Assembly: GCF_009730915.1 (NCBI RefSeq)
Contig: NC_052474.1
Coordinates: 21,611,501-21,675,500, forward strand
Direction of reading: 5' to 3'
DNA length: 64,000 nucleotides
Origin: Dioscorea cayenensis subsp. rotundata
Taxonomy: Eukaryota > Streptophyta > Magnoliopsida > Dioscoreales > Dioscoreaceae
How positions within the stretch are numbered: position 1 is the first letter of the stretch; each line of letters starts with the position of its first letter. Shown piece by piece: positions 12,938 through 25,468 of this stretch. Position numbers and translations under genes: made by a program. The notes below the pieces were generated by a model. It was not told where the DNA came from. It saw only the letters and a list, made by a program, of their open reading frames with translations, and did not search any database.

Positions 12938-13950
12938 ATTCAGATGCCTCTTCGGCATTTAATCGATGAAAACTTTTAATACTTTTTTTTGCTGCAATTT
13001 TAGGTATAGAAGATGTTGTTGCTGATCAAAATCCACAATTTGGAGCCAATTTTATGTATGCAGCAATGATTAGAAAATTAGTCTTGTTGTTATTATTATT
13101 ATTATTATTATTATTTTGGTTCATTGTATTGCTTAATGTGTAAATATGTTTATCTATGTTCTCCCCAACAGAATTTTTCAAGGATGGTTGCTCTGATGGC
13201 TAAATATAATTGCATCTTGTTAGATTAATCTTTTGCCTTGATATTCATGCTAAAAGACTAAACTATATTTATATATTTAAATTTATATTTTTGTAAATTA
13301 ATCGATGTGGGACTATTAATCAGTTTAACAGTTTTGAGAATAACAATGCATTGAAAAATGCTGAACTTATGTTTATGTTTAGTGCTTAAGAATTTCTATG
13401 AGGTCTGCATATATTTGAACAAGTATATGTGGGTCTTAATCATCCACATACCCAAGTCATGAGTTTATATATATTGTGATTATAATTATTTTTTTAAAAT
13501 ATATCTCTTGAAGTTTCTCTCAGAAGTTGCCTTTCTTGTTTAAAAATTATATTTCTTCACTTTTTGATAGAAGAAAAGCTCATTATAGCCATTACATATC
13601 AAGGTAATTCTGGTTTTGAGTCATTTACTACTTCATCTCATTAAACTTTGAATTTACTAGATTATGCATATAAATTTCCAACAGGTTACCATGGCAATAG
13701 CCAATATATGGTTGAGCTATACTAATAAAAATGTGTGTATGTTTAGAAAGTTTTTTTTTAAAAAAAAAAAAATTAGATGAACTGTTGTTTTATTAAAGAA
13801 AAAAATTAACCAAAACAACTCGAAAAGATAAAAAGGACAAAAACAAAAAAACAAAAAGCATGCAGGTAATCACCAGGGATGAGTTACTTTGGAAAAAAAA
13901 AAATAGCAATGAAGAAACATGGGAATCAAATAAGTCGGTGTTGTCCACTA
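12938..13950. other. 3' flank of the AP2 gene and AT-rich spacer
   Basis: No gene was seen. It contains the AP2 gene 3' untranslated region, a (TTA)n tract at about 13087-13115, and poly-A/T runs near 13750-13860. Confidence 0.5.
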
Positions 13951-14435
13951 TAGAGGTGGGCACGGGCCGTCAGACAACCCGGCCCGGCCCGGAACCGGCC
14001 CGCCGGGTCACTGACCCGGAGGGCCGGGCCAACAACCCGTAATCGGCCCGTCATAGAGACGGGCCGGTTACAGGTTGGGCTTGGCCCAACCCGTGACCCG
14101 GCGGGTTGGCCCGCGGGGTCAACCCGCCGGGCCAGACCTGGTTGCAACCCGGCCCGGCCCGCCGGGCCCAACCCTTTTTTGAATTTTTTATATTTTTTTT
14201 TCTAAATTTTTTGAATTTTTTAATTTTTTTTTATTGAGTGGGCCGGCCCGCCGGGTTGACCCGTCGGGTCAACATGGAAGCCGGGACGGTTCCGGGCCCG
14301 GCTTCCTGTGACCCGGACCCGCCGGGTCCGACGGGCCAACCCGGCCCGGCAGGTTCTATACCCAGCCTGGCCGGTGAACCGCAACCCGGCAGGTCGGGCC
14401 CGCCGGGCCAGTTAACCGGCCCGTGCCCATCTCTA
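13951..14435. mobile_element. GC-rich hAT-type MITE, 485 bp
   Basis: The ends form terminal inverted repeats: tagaggtgggcacgggcc at the left, and ggcccgtgcccatctcta at the right (one mismatch when reverse complemented). Flanks gtccacta (13943-13950) and gtccactg (14436-14443) form a probable 8-bp target duplication, 7 of 8 matching, as for hAT elements. The interior is built of ggcccg/cgggcc/ccgggt units around a T-rich centre (14174-14230), so the whole element can fold back. It has no transposase, and its reading frames only reflect the GC bias. Confidence 0.85.
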
Positions 14436-15833
14436 GTCCACTGTGTGGTAGCAGAGGTCAACATTATCAATAATAATAATTATTATTATTATTTTTTAAC
14501 TGAAACAGCATTAAAATAATTGAGCCTTATATTTTTGTCACACAATACTATTATCTTGGCAAGACATTACTTTGTACATTGTTAATAATGAGGCAGTTCT
14601 TTTACATGTTGGTTGAGGAAACATGCTACACCTGAGATAAAATAAAAAATAAAAAATAAAAATAAATAAAAAAAAGGTTATTGCTAAATCACATCACAAA
14701 AACAAGCTTTGTGATTAATCAATAGTTTAAGCAGAGACAAGAAGTGTGGGTATTGCCAAAGAGGAGGAAACATATATCATTCTATCCATTTTTCTTTTAT
14801 CTTTTTTTTTCCCTTTATAATTAATTACTGCAGGACATGTCAGATGTGTATGACTTTTTTTTTCAAGATTCTTGTAATTACAGTGATATGAATGATGCAA
14901 AAATGTCCATGGCAATTATAAGAGTCATGTGTTTGGAATGGATTTATTGTTTGTTTTTTTTTTTTCTTTTGGCCTTTGAAATGCAACTTGCATTGCTTAG
15001 ATATTAACTGTTTTTTGAGTAATGGGAGTCAAATTTTAAGATAATATTATTAAGTAATGGCATATAATTAGAGTTATTAGTCAGACTATTGGACTTTTAT
15101 ATATATATATATATATATATTGAAAAATATATCATAATCTCCCTATGATTAATGGAAAGTTTCAGAAATCAATAAATAATTTTTTTTAAAAATATTATGT
15201 AATTTATATACTTATTATGTACAATAAAAATAAAATTTGAATACTAACAGGGCTAGTAAAGATCTACATTTTTATGATACTTTCAATCTTCTAGTCTGAA
15301 AAAAAAATATGTAAAAGATTAAATAAAAAATAAAAAATAAAAAAATGAAATAAAATTATGAATGAGCTAAGCTAATTTAAAATTCAAGCTCTTGAAAATA
15401 AATCTTAACATACTAATTTCCAATTACACATTTATCAAGTGGGCCCAACTCATACTTTGGCTTTAACAAACCAACATTCCAAAAAACCAAATTCTAAATT
15501 CATTAATCTTAATCTAAAAAAATTCATATTTATTCCATATCTTAATAATTTCATGTATTTATTTATTTTTAATATATAAAAAATAATATTAAATAAATTA
15601 ATAATATTATTATTATTAATTAAAAAAACCAAATGCGTGACACTAGAGAGATGCACTTGAGAAAAAGAAATGCTACTTTTTATTTATTTATTTATTTATT
15701 TATATCTCTCCAGCCTCGTTCTTTCCATTCCTTTCCTTCTTCTTCTTCTTCTTGAAATCCTCTGTGTCTCCAACTCTGTATTTCTCTCAGATCTCTTGCT
15801 CTTTGGCATCAACGCCATTGCTAGGGTTTGCAG
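14436..15833. other. AT-rich spacer and upstream region of the protease-like gene
   Basis: No gene was seen. It holds (TA)n at about 15101-15120, A/T-rich tracts, a (TTTA)n run at about 15678-15702 and a pyrimidine-rich leader (15705-15800) just before the start codon. Confidence 0.5.
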
Positions 15834-18800
15834 ATGGGAATGCTCCGTGAGGGCGCTGGCTGGTGCCTTTGCGCCGGGGGAGGCAAGTCGGAGAGGATCA
15901 AAGGTGCCATTTTTTCTGGTAAAGGTCCCGCCTTGGCTGCTATCTCCTCTGTCCCTGGCGGTGGTTGTGGAACTGGGTTTTTGATCCACCGTGGCTTGCT
16001 TCTCACTACCCATACTAACATTCCCACTGTTGCGGCTGCGGAGGCTGCCGAGATCCGGCTCCACCATGGCCGCATCTCGGCCCGCTTGGTCCCTCACAGG
16101 TCTGATGACGAACTCTGGTTGTTGATTTTGTTGTGTTTGAAGCGAAAGCTTCAATCTTTGATCTCTGTGGCAATGCTGATCGAATTTGTTTTGTTTGGGA
16201 TGTTTTGCTTTGTTTACTGATTTGATCTCGTGGCATTGGATTTTTGTTTTGGTTCTGGAAAGGGAAAGGATGCATGGTTGGATCAAGATCTGATGGTTTT
16301 GTTCCGGCAAGGATAATGTAGATAGAAAGTCAATGTGGTTGCCCAGTTAGCTTTTTGGTGAATTTGTGTATGCATGGTATCTATAGAACGTGCTCTTGAA
16401 TTCATCCGTAGGATTTTTAGCAATGGTTTTCCGGGATTAGATCAGTGTAGTTGTATACTTGTATGTTCAAAAGATTCCAGGAATATCACTTGGAGATGAT
16501 TTCTAGGCCTGGACACTTTCTCTACTATTTAGTGTTTGTTTTAATTGATGTTGGAGAACATATTGCTTTACTAGTGTGTGGTAGCATACCAAACATGGTT
16601 TGATATATAGATTTTTTGTGACTCATGGTTCAATAAAAAAAAAAAAGGTTTTTTCGTAGGTGATTAATTAAACATGTATCATTGCTTGAATTTTTTGTCA
16701 TTGTTCAATTTGTCTCTTGGGATGTGGCTAAGCATGTGTTTGTTGCTTCTAGTGATTTCAGTAATATTCTTATCATTAGACGATGATTTTTACTTTTTGG
16801 CATATGGGCATAGTGATGGACTTTAGAAGGTCGATAGATTTGGTTGTGTATCATTGTGTTGGTTGATAGACATGCTGAACAAATTAAAATTTAATAATCG
16901 TTGAAGCTTAGATGTGGCTATTGACATTGGCATTTAGCTTTATCATTACTTTGTTCATCATTGCTCCACCAACAGTATGCATAAATCCATCTGATGTCTA
17001 AGTTTGTTTTTATCATTACTTTATTCATCATTGCTCCACAATAGTAAGCATAAAACCATCTGATGCCTAAGTTTTTGCTTATTGTTAATGCAATGGAGGG
17101 GTATGTTCATTGTACCAGATCTGTAATATATGAAGAATGCATCATACTTTTCTAAGATTTGGTTAAAATTGATTAATCTTGAGGTCTTATGCATCTTTCT
17201 TGTCTTTCAAACTTTTGTTACTTGTCAATCACTAACTGTGTAATTAGTGATTGAATTGCACTGTGCATTCTGATCTGGCAAAGACATCCTGATTGTTTTT
17301 ATTTTTTATTTTTTGATTTTTGATTTTTTTTTTTTTTATGAAAGGTCTGTTTGGGAAAGCAACATGTTTTAAGATTTATTTTAATTCTATTGCTTGTTTT
17401 TAATTTACCTATAAGCGTTGTTGAGAAAAGTTAGGGATTGAATTACACTGTGCATTCTGATCCGGCAAAGACATCCTGATTGTACAGTGGACCAACTTAA
17501 TACCTTTGGTGATCAAGTTGGTCTGATAGAAAGTTTTGGTAGTGCCACCTTATTTATATTGTTCAGGTATAATATTGATGTATGAATAATTATGGAAGTA
17601 TTGACAGGAAGATAGAGATAATCCTCTCAGGAATTTGCCATGCTGGATATTACAGGAACAAAAACAAAAAATTCTAAAAGTGCTTAGTCATTTTTTCAAT
17701 GATGTGGATGCCATTCTTTGTTGTTGTTGTTGTCTATGCATTGTCTGTAAATTTTGCTTAGTTGAGTAGTATGTGATCGAGATTTAATGATCTATGCAGG
17801 ATGTTTTTGTTGAGAATTAATGTGTGTTTTCACAATATTCACTTAACTTTATGAATTAACATTTATACCAATTTCAAATATTTGCTCTCAATGCATAAAT
17901 TTTTGTGATATTCTTTCATGCTTGAGATTTATTTGTTTAATTTGTATGATAATGTGCCATTTCTCTTTTTATCAAGACTGCTAAAAAAATTTTTTCTGGA
18001 ATTTTCTGTTTTATATTAATTTAGCTGATTCCTGCTGTAATTTCAACTGATTGAACACTTTCTCATATCAAATGGAGCAGAAAGGTGCAGTAACAAGATG
18101 AACTTATTATGCTTTCCAGTCTTCTTTGCCCTTTATGTGTACAAATATGTGGGAAACTGGCTCTCACGTTCAGTTTACTCAAATGTTTATAATTTATAGA
18201 CATAGAATGTTGGATCTGAGATCGTTTAACCAAATTTCTGATATTTATGTTATTCATATGTGCCAGGTTCTTCATTACCAGTTCTGTTCTTGATCTCTCC
18301 ATAGTAGGGCTTGATACCATTGATGCTGATTCATCTTCACAAGGGCAGCAGCCTCATTCCTTGAAACCCTGTTGCAATCCAAGTCTAGACCTGGGCAGTT
18401 TGGTTTATGTTCTAGGGCATACAAATAAGATGGATTTGACAGTTGGTGAAGGAAAAGTAGTAATAGCTACTGACAACCTCATAAAGCTCTCTACAGATGG
18501 AATGACATGGTGTCCTGGATCAGCTGGTTTTGATGCCCAAGGGAATCTTGCCTTCATGGTCTGTGATCCCATGAAACTTGCTTCATCACCGACGGCAAGA
18601 TCCTCTTCAGCATCGTCCTCCTCATCACTTTCTTGGAAAAAGGATTCATCCATGCAATTCGGGATTCCTATTCCTATCATCTTTGATTGGTTGCATCAAC
18701 ACTGGGAAGGCAGCTTGGATGAACTTAGCAAGCCCAAGTTACCTTTGATTCGTTTATTGTCTACTGGACAGAAGAGCGAACATTCTTGTACATCTTTCAC

Positions 18801-19677
18801 CCAGCGACGGGTCTTCAAGTCATCAGAGGAGGACAATGATGACATCTCATCCTCCCCCCAAGTCATCTTGAGGACAAGATGTCAACCTGGACCGAGCAAT
18901 TCACCCAATGCTGTTGCAAATCAAGAAAACCTGGTTGCTGATTTACGCTCTGCTCATGAACAAGGTATTCCCACTCCGGAGATCTATGAGTCCCCAAGGT
19001 TGACTTCTGGGCCGCTCAGGAAGAAAGAAAACATTTCAAATCATCTCTTGGATATAAATTTTCCTCCGAGAAATCCAAGATCCGTTGCATTACCACTGCC
19101 CCTCAAACAACTGCTTCCAGATCCCAAGGAAAATAATGCTGAAGAACCGAAACAACAGAAACTGGTCGTAGAAGCCGGACATGCATCACATGAAATCCCA
19201 GAATCAAATGATGGACAAAATCCTCCCACTCTTCCTGCCGATTCTACCCTGTTGGATTGCTGCAGTGAGGTGCAGTCCAGTTCATCTCCAGTTGAGGTCT
19301 CGGATTTACAGATGTATGGTGATGGATTCAGCAGTGAAGGAGAAACCATGTACTCAGCTGAAACTATGGAGAGCAGAAACTACCCGAGTCCAAATCAAAA
19401 TAACCTTCAACAAGTCGGCAGGAGCCAAAGTTGTGTGAACTATAGCAGGTGGACTTCCAGTATCAGAAACTCAGGGGCTCGGAAGGGCAACTTGCAGAAA
19501 CAGAATACCTTTATCCCTTTACGAAAAACATACTCGCAAACTCCCGCGGCACCTCAGAGGAGCCATGATTATTACAGTCCAACTGTCTCATCAAGCATGA
19601 AGAAAAGGAATAACCAAGAAGAGTCAAGAAAGCCCCGGCAAAGAGAGGTTCAGGTATCACCAAGATGGATGTTCTGA
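15834..19677 (+). CDS. Plant trypsin-fold serine protease-like protein (558 aa)
   Basis: Two coding exons, 15834-16099 and 18267-19677, join through a split AGG codon to give 558 residues. The N-terminal ~190 residues look like a chymotrypsin/HtrA-type fold. GTGFLIHRGLLLTTH places a candidate catalytic His at 60, SSVLDLSIVGL a candidate Asp at 98, and CPGSAGFDAQGNLAFM a candidate Ser at 174 (GSAG in place of the usual GxSG). The order and spacing fit a complete triad. From about residue 200 on, the protein is rich in Ser, Pro, Asn and Gln with basic patches, probably disordered. Activity and cell location are not shown by the sequence, and it may be a non-catalytic relative. No signal peptide is evident. 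It converges with the MATE gene, with about 0.5 kb between stop codons. The start ATG at 15834 follows agggtttgcag; a second ATG lies 6 bases on. Confidence 0.78.
16939..17076. repeat. Tandem duplication of ~70 bp inside the protease-like gene intron
   Basis: Units starting tttatcattact at 16939 and 17009 are about 90% alike, running through gctccac and catctgatg to ctaagttt. They lie in the 2.2-kb intron 16100-18266. Confidence 0.75.
17248..17485. repeat. Direct repeat of ~48 bp, copies 187 bp apart, in the same intron
   Basis: The segment gattgaattgcactgtgc to aagacatcctgattgt (about 17249-17296) recurs at about 17436-17483 with two or three differences. It is local intron duplication with no coding effect. 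Confidence 0.75.
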
Positions 19678-20185
19678 ACCTCATGAAATCAACAAATAGT
19701 TGTGTTGCAATTGATTGTTTTTATACACCCGCATTCTTGTCTGATGTTGTCACCTCCTCGATAGCGACACTATTTTTTTCATTTTTGTGATTGTATGTGC
19801 AGAAGAATGTTGTACCAATGAATAAACACATCTGATCTGAAAGACCGAAAGAATGAAGGTCTGATTGTAACATGTAGACGAGTGAGTATATTCGAAACAG
19901 TTTCATGTCATCCATATTCTAGTTTGCTACTTATCTGTCAATATATATATTTATCTTGAATTGTTGTCTCGCATTATCTGAATGAAGTTCTTGCAAAAGA
20001 ATCAGGCAAATTGGATCTTGAAACCATCTACTATATCATAAATAAAAATGTCAGCTTTCTTTTATGAATATATCGTTTACATCTCCGACGTTCTTCAACT
20101 ATTGATTCTTTTAACAGTTAATCTTGTAGAACAGAGAAAGAATAAAAAGTAAAAACAAAAAACACAGGCAAGGAATTTATCACAT
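19678..20185. other. Convergent intergenic region, protease-like and MATE 3' ends
   Basis: No gene was seen. The two genes end toward each other here. AATAAA-like signals appear on the plus strand (aatgaataaacac near 19818) and on the minus strand (tttattc / ttttattc forms near 20060-20150). Confidence 0.4.
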
Positions 20186-22647
20186 TCATATCTGTGAATC
20201 AATAGTTTCATCATGCTTCACCCACAATTGCATTCTGTTTGAAGCTTTTTTAGCCTGAAACAAGATAAACTTAGAATCATCAATCAATAATTACTTAATT
20301 AATTAATTAAAAGTTTCAAATTAAATGAGAGGAAGACATGTTTTTACCTCATCCTTCCAATTAGTTTTCCAAACTATTGCAGATAAAATTAATTTCTGCA
20401 ACACAAGTCCACATAACATCCCACCCCATGTTCCCTACATAATTTTACAAACACAAATGACAAACAAAACAATTAAACTGAGTTTTAATATCAATAATTC
20501 AACATAAACTTTATTGTAAACAATCTTCTATATTTACCAGAGCATTCCAATGAAGCAAGAATCCAAAGATATATTGCAAGGGAATTCCAATAAGATAGTA
20601 GCAGAGGAAATTAATATAAGCTACTATGCCTTGCCAACCACCTCCAACAGAAGCTCCTAAAATGCCAAATAAAATAAAAGAAAGAAAGAAATTAAGATTT
20701 GCTAAACCATTGATTTTAATTTAAGAACATTAAAATAAACAATTAATTCAAGAGGGTTAATTAGTACCTATTATTACTGGTTGGATACTACTGAGGAAAA
20801 CAGCAAGAATTAGAAGATATGCCATTTCTGCTACTGCTTTTTGTAGTTCTTTACTGCTTGCAAAAAGTACGGGGAAATAAGTTCGTGTCGCAAGTATGAC
20901 GATGATGCAGGGAAAAGCGATTGCAAGTGCAGTAACACCGATGACAGCAATAGAGTACTTGGCAGCTCTTGCATTGCCTGATCCAAGCTCATTTGATACC
21001 CGAACACTATTGAAAGGTAAAGAAAACATTCATCATCAGTAAAATCCTATCACTATGAATACAGAACAATTCATAACAGTAAATTACTCTGTACCTTGCG
21101 GCAGCATCGATTCCAAAGAATAGCATGCTGATCCATGTGTTTATGTTCATGCTTAAACAAAGCCAACAATTCAATTAGAAGATTCAAAGGAAAATTATAT
21201 TTTTGAACAATGAAAAGGTTCAAAAGTGTAACCATTTATTTTGTTTTATTTTATATACATTTATACTGATTTTGCTCTCGTCTAGTCTCTGTGAACTACA
21301 ACAAGTTACAATTGTTTACCTGAATAATGGATAGGACAATTCAGAAATAACAATCATATCACAACAAATATATATCTACGTAGGTAGTTCAATTGGTAAA
21401 TTGAAAAACAAAGGTGAAACATGTAATTCCAATGGTAATTCACTGTTAAAACTATTATCTATATTGCTTACCAAATAGAAATGGAACCGAGGGCAATGGC
21501 CGGGTTATTGAGAAGTCCGGTAATCACCATCATTACCATCATGTTCCATCCATCCATGCAAAACATCATGGCTGAAGCAAGAGAAAGCTTGAGAAAAGAC
21601 CAAACCTCTTTGATAGTAGAAGAAAATGAGATTCTAGTCCATTTGAATTTATGCCACACAATGATGTACACCAATTGAGCAATGGACACTGCCCAAGATG
21701 ATAAATTGTAAGCAGCTGCAGCTCCATCAAGTCCCCAATCAAACACATACACAAACATCCCCAATAGACTAATATGAAGAACAAGGCCTCCGAATGCAAT
21801 GCATGTGAGGATGGAAACTTTGCTCTGAGCTTGGAGGAATTTTTGCACTGGAAAGCTCATAGCCATTGCAAAAATTTGCGGGATTATGCGCATTGAGAAC
21901 TTCCCGGCAAGGACGGCAATTTTCTCATCTTGGCCGAGGAACTTTAGGATTGGTGTTGCGAAGATGTAAACCGGAGACATGAGGAGAGCGGCGACCAAAA
22001 GAATGATCAATGCGAGTTGTAAATAGACGGCAAGCATTTCTATTTTTCCGGCACCAAATGCTTGCCCACATAATGTGTCCATTGCACTCCCCAAGCCAAT
22101 CTAACATGGTATCAGAGCGATATTTGAATATTCCTTTACATTATAAATGATATAAAATGATAAAACTAAACATTTATCATAAAAACAAAGATCTTATATA
22201 AGCATTTTGGATGTATTGCATAATTAAATCAAACAAACTAATGAATTTGATAGAAAAAAATGGAATGGATAATAATGTATGACTCACAAGAACAATAGTC
22301 GGAAAGTTGGTGGTGACCAAGAAGGAGGTAGAGACTGCAGAGAGCTCGACGGCGCTTAGGTGGCCGGCGAATATTTGTACGGAGGAGTTCAATGCATAAG
22401 AGAAGAAACCATTCAAAGTTATAGGCCCTGCAACTCTCCATATCTTCTTGGACTCCCTCAAAAACATTGGCCATCCTTGTTTGAATTCCTTCATTTGAGG
22501 GTTGTCTTTGAGTGCTTCTTCATCTTCATTATTCCTCTCATCATCATCATTATCATCAATGTTTTGCAACAATGGGAAATCCATCATCATCTTCATCTTC
22601 ATCTTCATCTTTTCTTTTGTGTTTCTTTGAAGTGGTTCTTCCTCCAT
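20186..22647 (-). CDS. MATE efflux transporter (DETOXIFICATION family, 519 aa)
   Basis: Multidrug and toxic compound extrusion transporter, a membrane antiporter that moves organic compounds out of the cytosol (plasma membrane or tonoplast). Minus-strand exons in order: 22647-22288, 22100-21472, 21151-21095, 21006-20768, 20656-20538, 20434-20348 and 20254-20186; all join in frame to 519 residues, usual for plant DTX proteins. Recognisable MATE segments are ITLNGFFSYALNSSVQIFAGHL (first helix region), GLGSAMDTLCGQAFGAGK (family signature), PQIFAMAMSFPVQKFLQAQSK, VSNELGSGNARAAK and GGGWQGIVAYINFLCYY. About twelve hydrophobic segments are expected. The first ~45 residues are low complexity: a KMKMKMKMMM run from a GATGAA-like repeat, then an acidic Asp/Asn/Glu block. 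The substrate cannot be told. Promoter region is 22648 upward. Confidence 0.9.
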
Positions 22648-25468
22648 TTAAAACTTCTCAACTCTAAAAAACCCTTCAAAAACTTGTTGGTTTAGGATTC
22701 ATATGATCTTCATGAAATGGAGAAAACTTAGGTTGGTTGGTTGGTGTTATGTTTGTATTACATGCAAGCATGAACACAAAACATAGCACTTCTATGCACG
22801 TTAAAAGAATAATTGATAACATATTAAAAAATTGAAAGTTAAACAAGTAGTGGTTGGGGTTGGTAAATATATATATATATATACATAAATAGTGATGTCT
22901 CACTAGCCATTTGTTGTAGTCCACTTCTCTTCCAATGGTTGTTAATTAGATTGTAATTAACTGGCTTGAATTAATACTAATTGGTGCTAGTGCAATAGAA
23001 AAAGGTGAAAGATGCACCTATTTTATATGGGTGGGTAACTTCCTTGAAAATAGATGAGTGAAACTATCAATTTATTAAGAAAATTATAGGGAAAGTCCAT
23101 ATATAAGTGATCATGAAATTATATTTTTATATTTATTTTGAACTTTAAAAAAATTAATCGTGCAATAGTTTATTTGTCTAATATATTATTTTAGGCGTTA
23201 ATTTAATTGAGACGACATATATGAATTGATAGGATGAAAGTTATATTATTTACATAGTTTACAAACTAAAGAGAACACATTTATATTATTTGAGGATATA
23301 AAATAGAGATTAAAATCAACATATTCATTTTGTTTAAGGACCAAAATGATATATTTTTCTTGAGTTTCTGATCATAAAAATAAAATAAAATAACATACAG
23401 ACATGAAACATGTAAATATTAATAATTTATAAGAGTATATTGTTTATATATATATATATATATATTATATGTAGATTCAAATATGATTTATTTATTATTT
23501 TTTAGATTACATGCAAATTTCCTAATAATAAAATACTGGCCTTCTTTTTCTTTGCTTTCATAATAAACAATAATATTGTTCAAGTACTGCCCTCATAGTT
23601 TGTCATAAGAGATCAAGTGGTACGTTATGAAATATATTATTTGTGTGATATTGAATGGGAATCTAGTTAGGTTGGTGGAAAACTATTAATGGTGGCGACT
23701 ACTTTGGAAATGCTGACCATTCTCAAGGATAATATGGGTATTTTAGCAATTACACACTTATAAAGGGGTGTAAAAGCAAAAGACCTTAGACGATAATTAT
23801 AAGATAATGAGTGCGAGGACTTTTCTTAAAGAAACAAAAATAATAGTAATAATAATTAATAAAAGATTAAGTGTGGTCGATGGTGAAGATTCCCATGTTC
23901 ATCAAGGTCAATCAATGGAGTTGTTGGTGTGTCATTCTCAATTAGTTTATATATATATATATATAAATAGTCAGTCATGGAATATATATTTTAAAAAATA
24001 AATAAATCATAAATTTATTAAGTAACAAAAATGTGTTAAATAATATAGACAAATTAAATGTCCATTGTGAGTGAAAATGTATAACCAGAAAACAGAAAAA
24101 GAAAATAAAGAAGAAACAAAAAAATAGAGATGCTCTCCTTCCCAGGTACAAAATACATAGCTACATCCAATAAAGAAATATGTGATTGATTTGCATAATA
24201 ATTAATGCAAGAAATAATGATTTAAAATTGAAAATACACTCTTATTAAGTGATTTCTATTAATTTAAGAATCTAAAAATATGTATAATTTATTTTTTTAT
24301 TTTTTTGAGAAATATGGACGAACAGTCACGAACTACCTTATGAATTTCAACTAGACCGTTGAATTAGAAGGAGAATGAAATACTAACAACTCTGCTGTAA
24401 GAGAATTAAATTTATTTATTTTTTAAAATTTTTTTCAGAAAATTTAGAAAATTTGATGTAAAATAAGATTTCTTTTTCTGAGTTTTTTTAGAAAATATGA
24501 TAAATAGTTACAGATTTAATACCAAGTTAGATTTAGAAAATTAACATTTATATTAAAAAATTAGGAACAATAATGTTTAAAAAAAAAAAAACCTTTAGAA
24601 TTTGGCTCTACCATAAATAGAGCTTACTTCATAAACATCATAACAAAACATTACCAAATTAAATAAATTATTTATATTTAAGAAGGTAACATAATCAAAA
24701 CATCTAATTATCAAAATGCATGAAACTACAAGGTTTTAGGAGTAATGTGAAGCAAAAATATGGTGTTATCTTTACTAATTAAATTGACATGCATGTGACA
24801 AATATTGGTCACAAAAGGCCATATAACATTGTATAGATCATAATAACATACACAAACATACAAAAATTTTAAGAATTTTTTTTCACAGAAAAATACTTAC
24901 AAAAGTCATCATATTGCACACAAGTTGTTTAATTTGTGATTAGAGGATTATAATGAGAAGCATTAACTTATTTGTTCTGATTCACGTTGTATACCTTACC
25001 ATTCATTATTTATCTTCCATTGTATTACTACAAAAGAAAGTAAGAACTAATGCACGGTGATTGTAACTTTTTAAAAAGAGTTCACCGTACCAGATCAAAA
25101 CATATATATATATATATATATATATAAAGTGTATTTACACCGTTTATATTATATTGAAATATGACTTGTACTTTCTTAACCCAAACTAAGTCTAGTTCAC
25201 CCATGTATGCACACTTTTTTTTATTACTTTATTTTAACCATATATTAAGAGAAAATCGAATTATTAATATTCTATATAAGTGCCAAATGTCTTAGTAATC
25301 GATTACTGTGACGGTGACACAAAAATTTGTATATATATATACAAGACTCTATTTTAAAAATATTTTTCACTAATGATTTTTTGATTTATTAATATCACGT
25401 ATTTTGTCTAAAGTGTTCATTTATAACTCTGAATCAAATTATAAAATTCGTGCAAAATGATGATATAA
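22648..25468. other. AT-rich spacer upstream of the MATE gene
   Basis: No gene was seen. The part next to 22648 is the probable MATE promoter. The rest is A/T-rich with several (TA)n microsatellites (about 22869-22885, 23448-23466, 23950-23966 and 25104-25126). Confidence 0.5.

Noticed and set aside
13860-14519. Several 60-93 codon frames on both strands of a GC-rich patch
   Set aside because: They lie in the hAT-type MITE and reflect its Pro/Gly/Arg-biased repeats; they share no protein motif.
15696-16310. 204-codon minus-strand frame
   Set aside because: It is antisense to exon 1 and intron 1 of the protease-like gene, which has conserved motifs on the plus strand.
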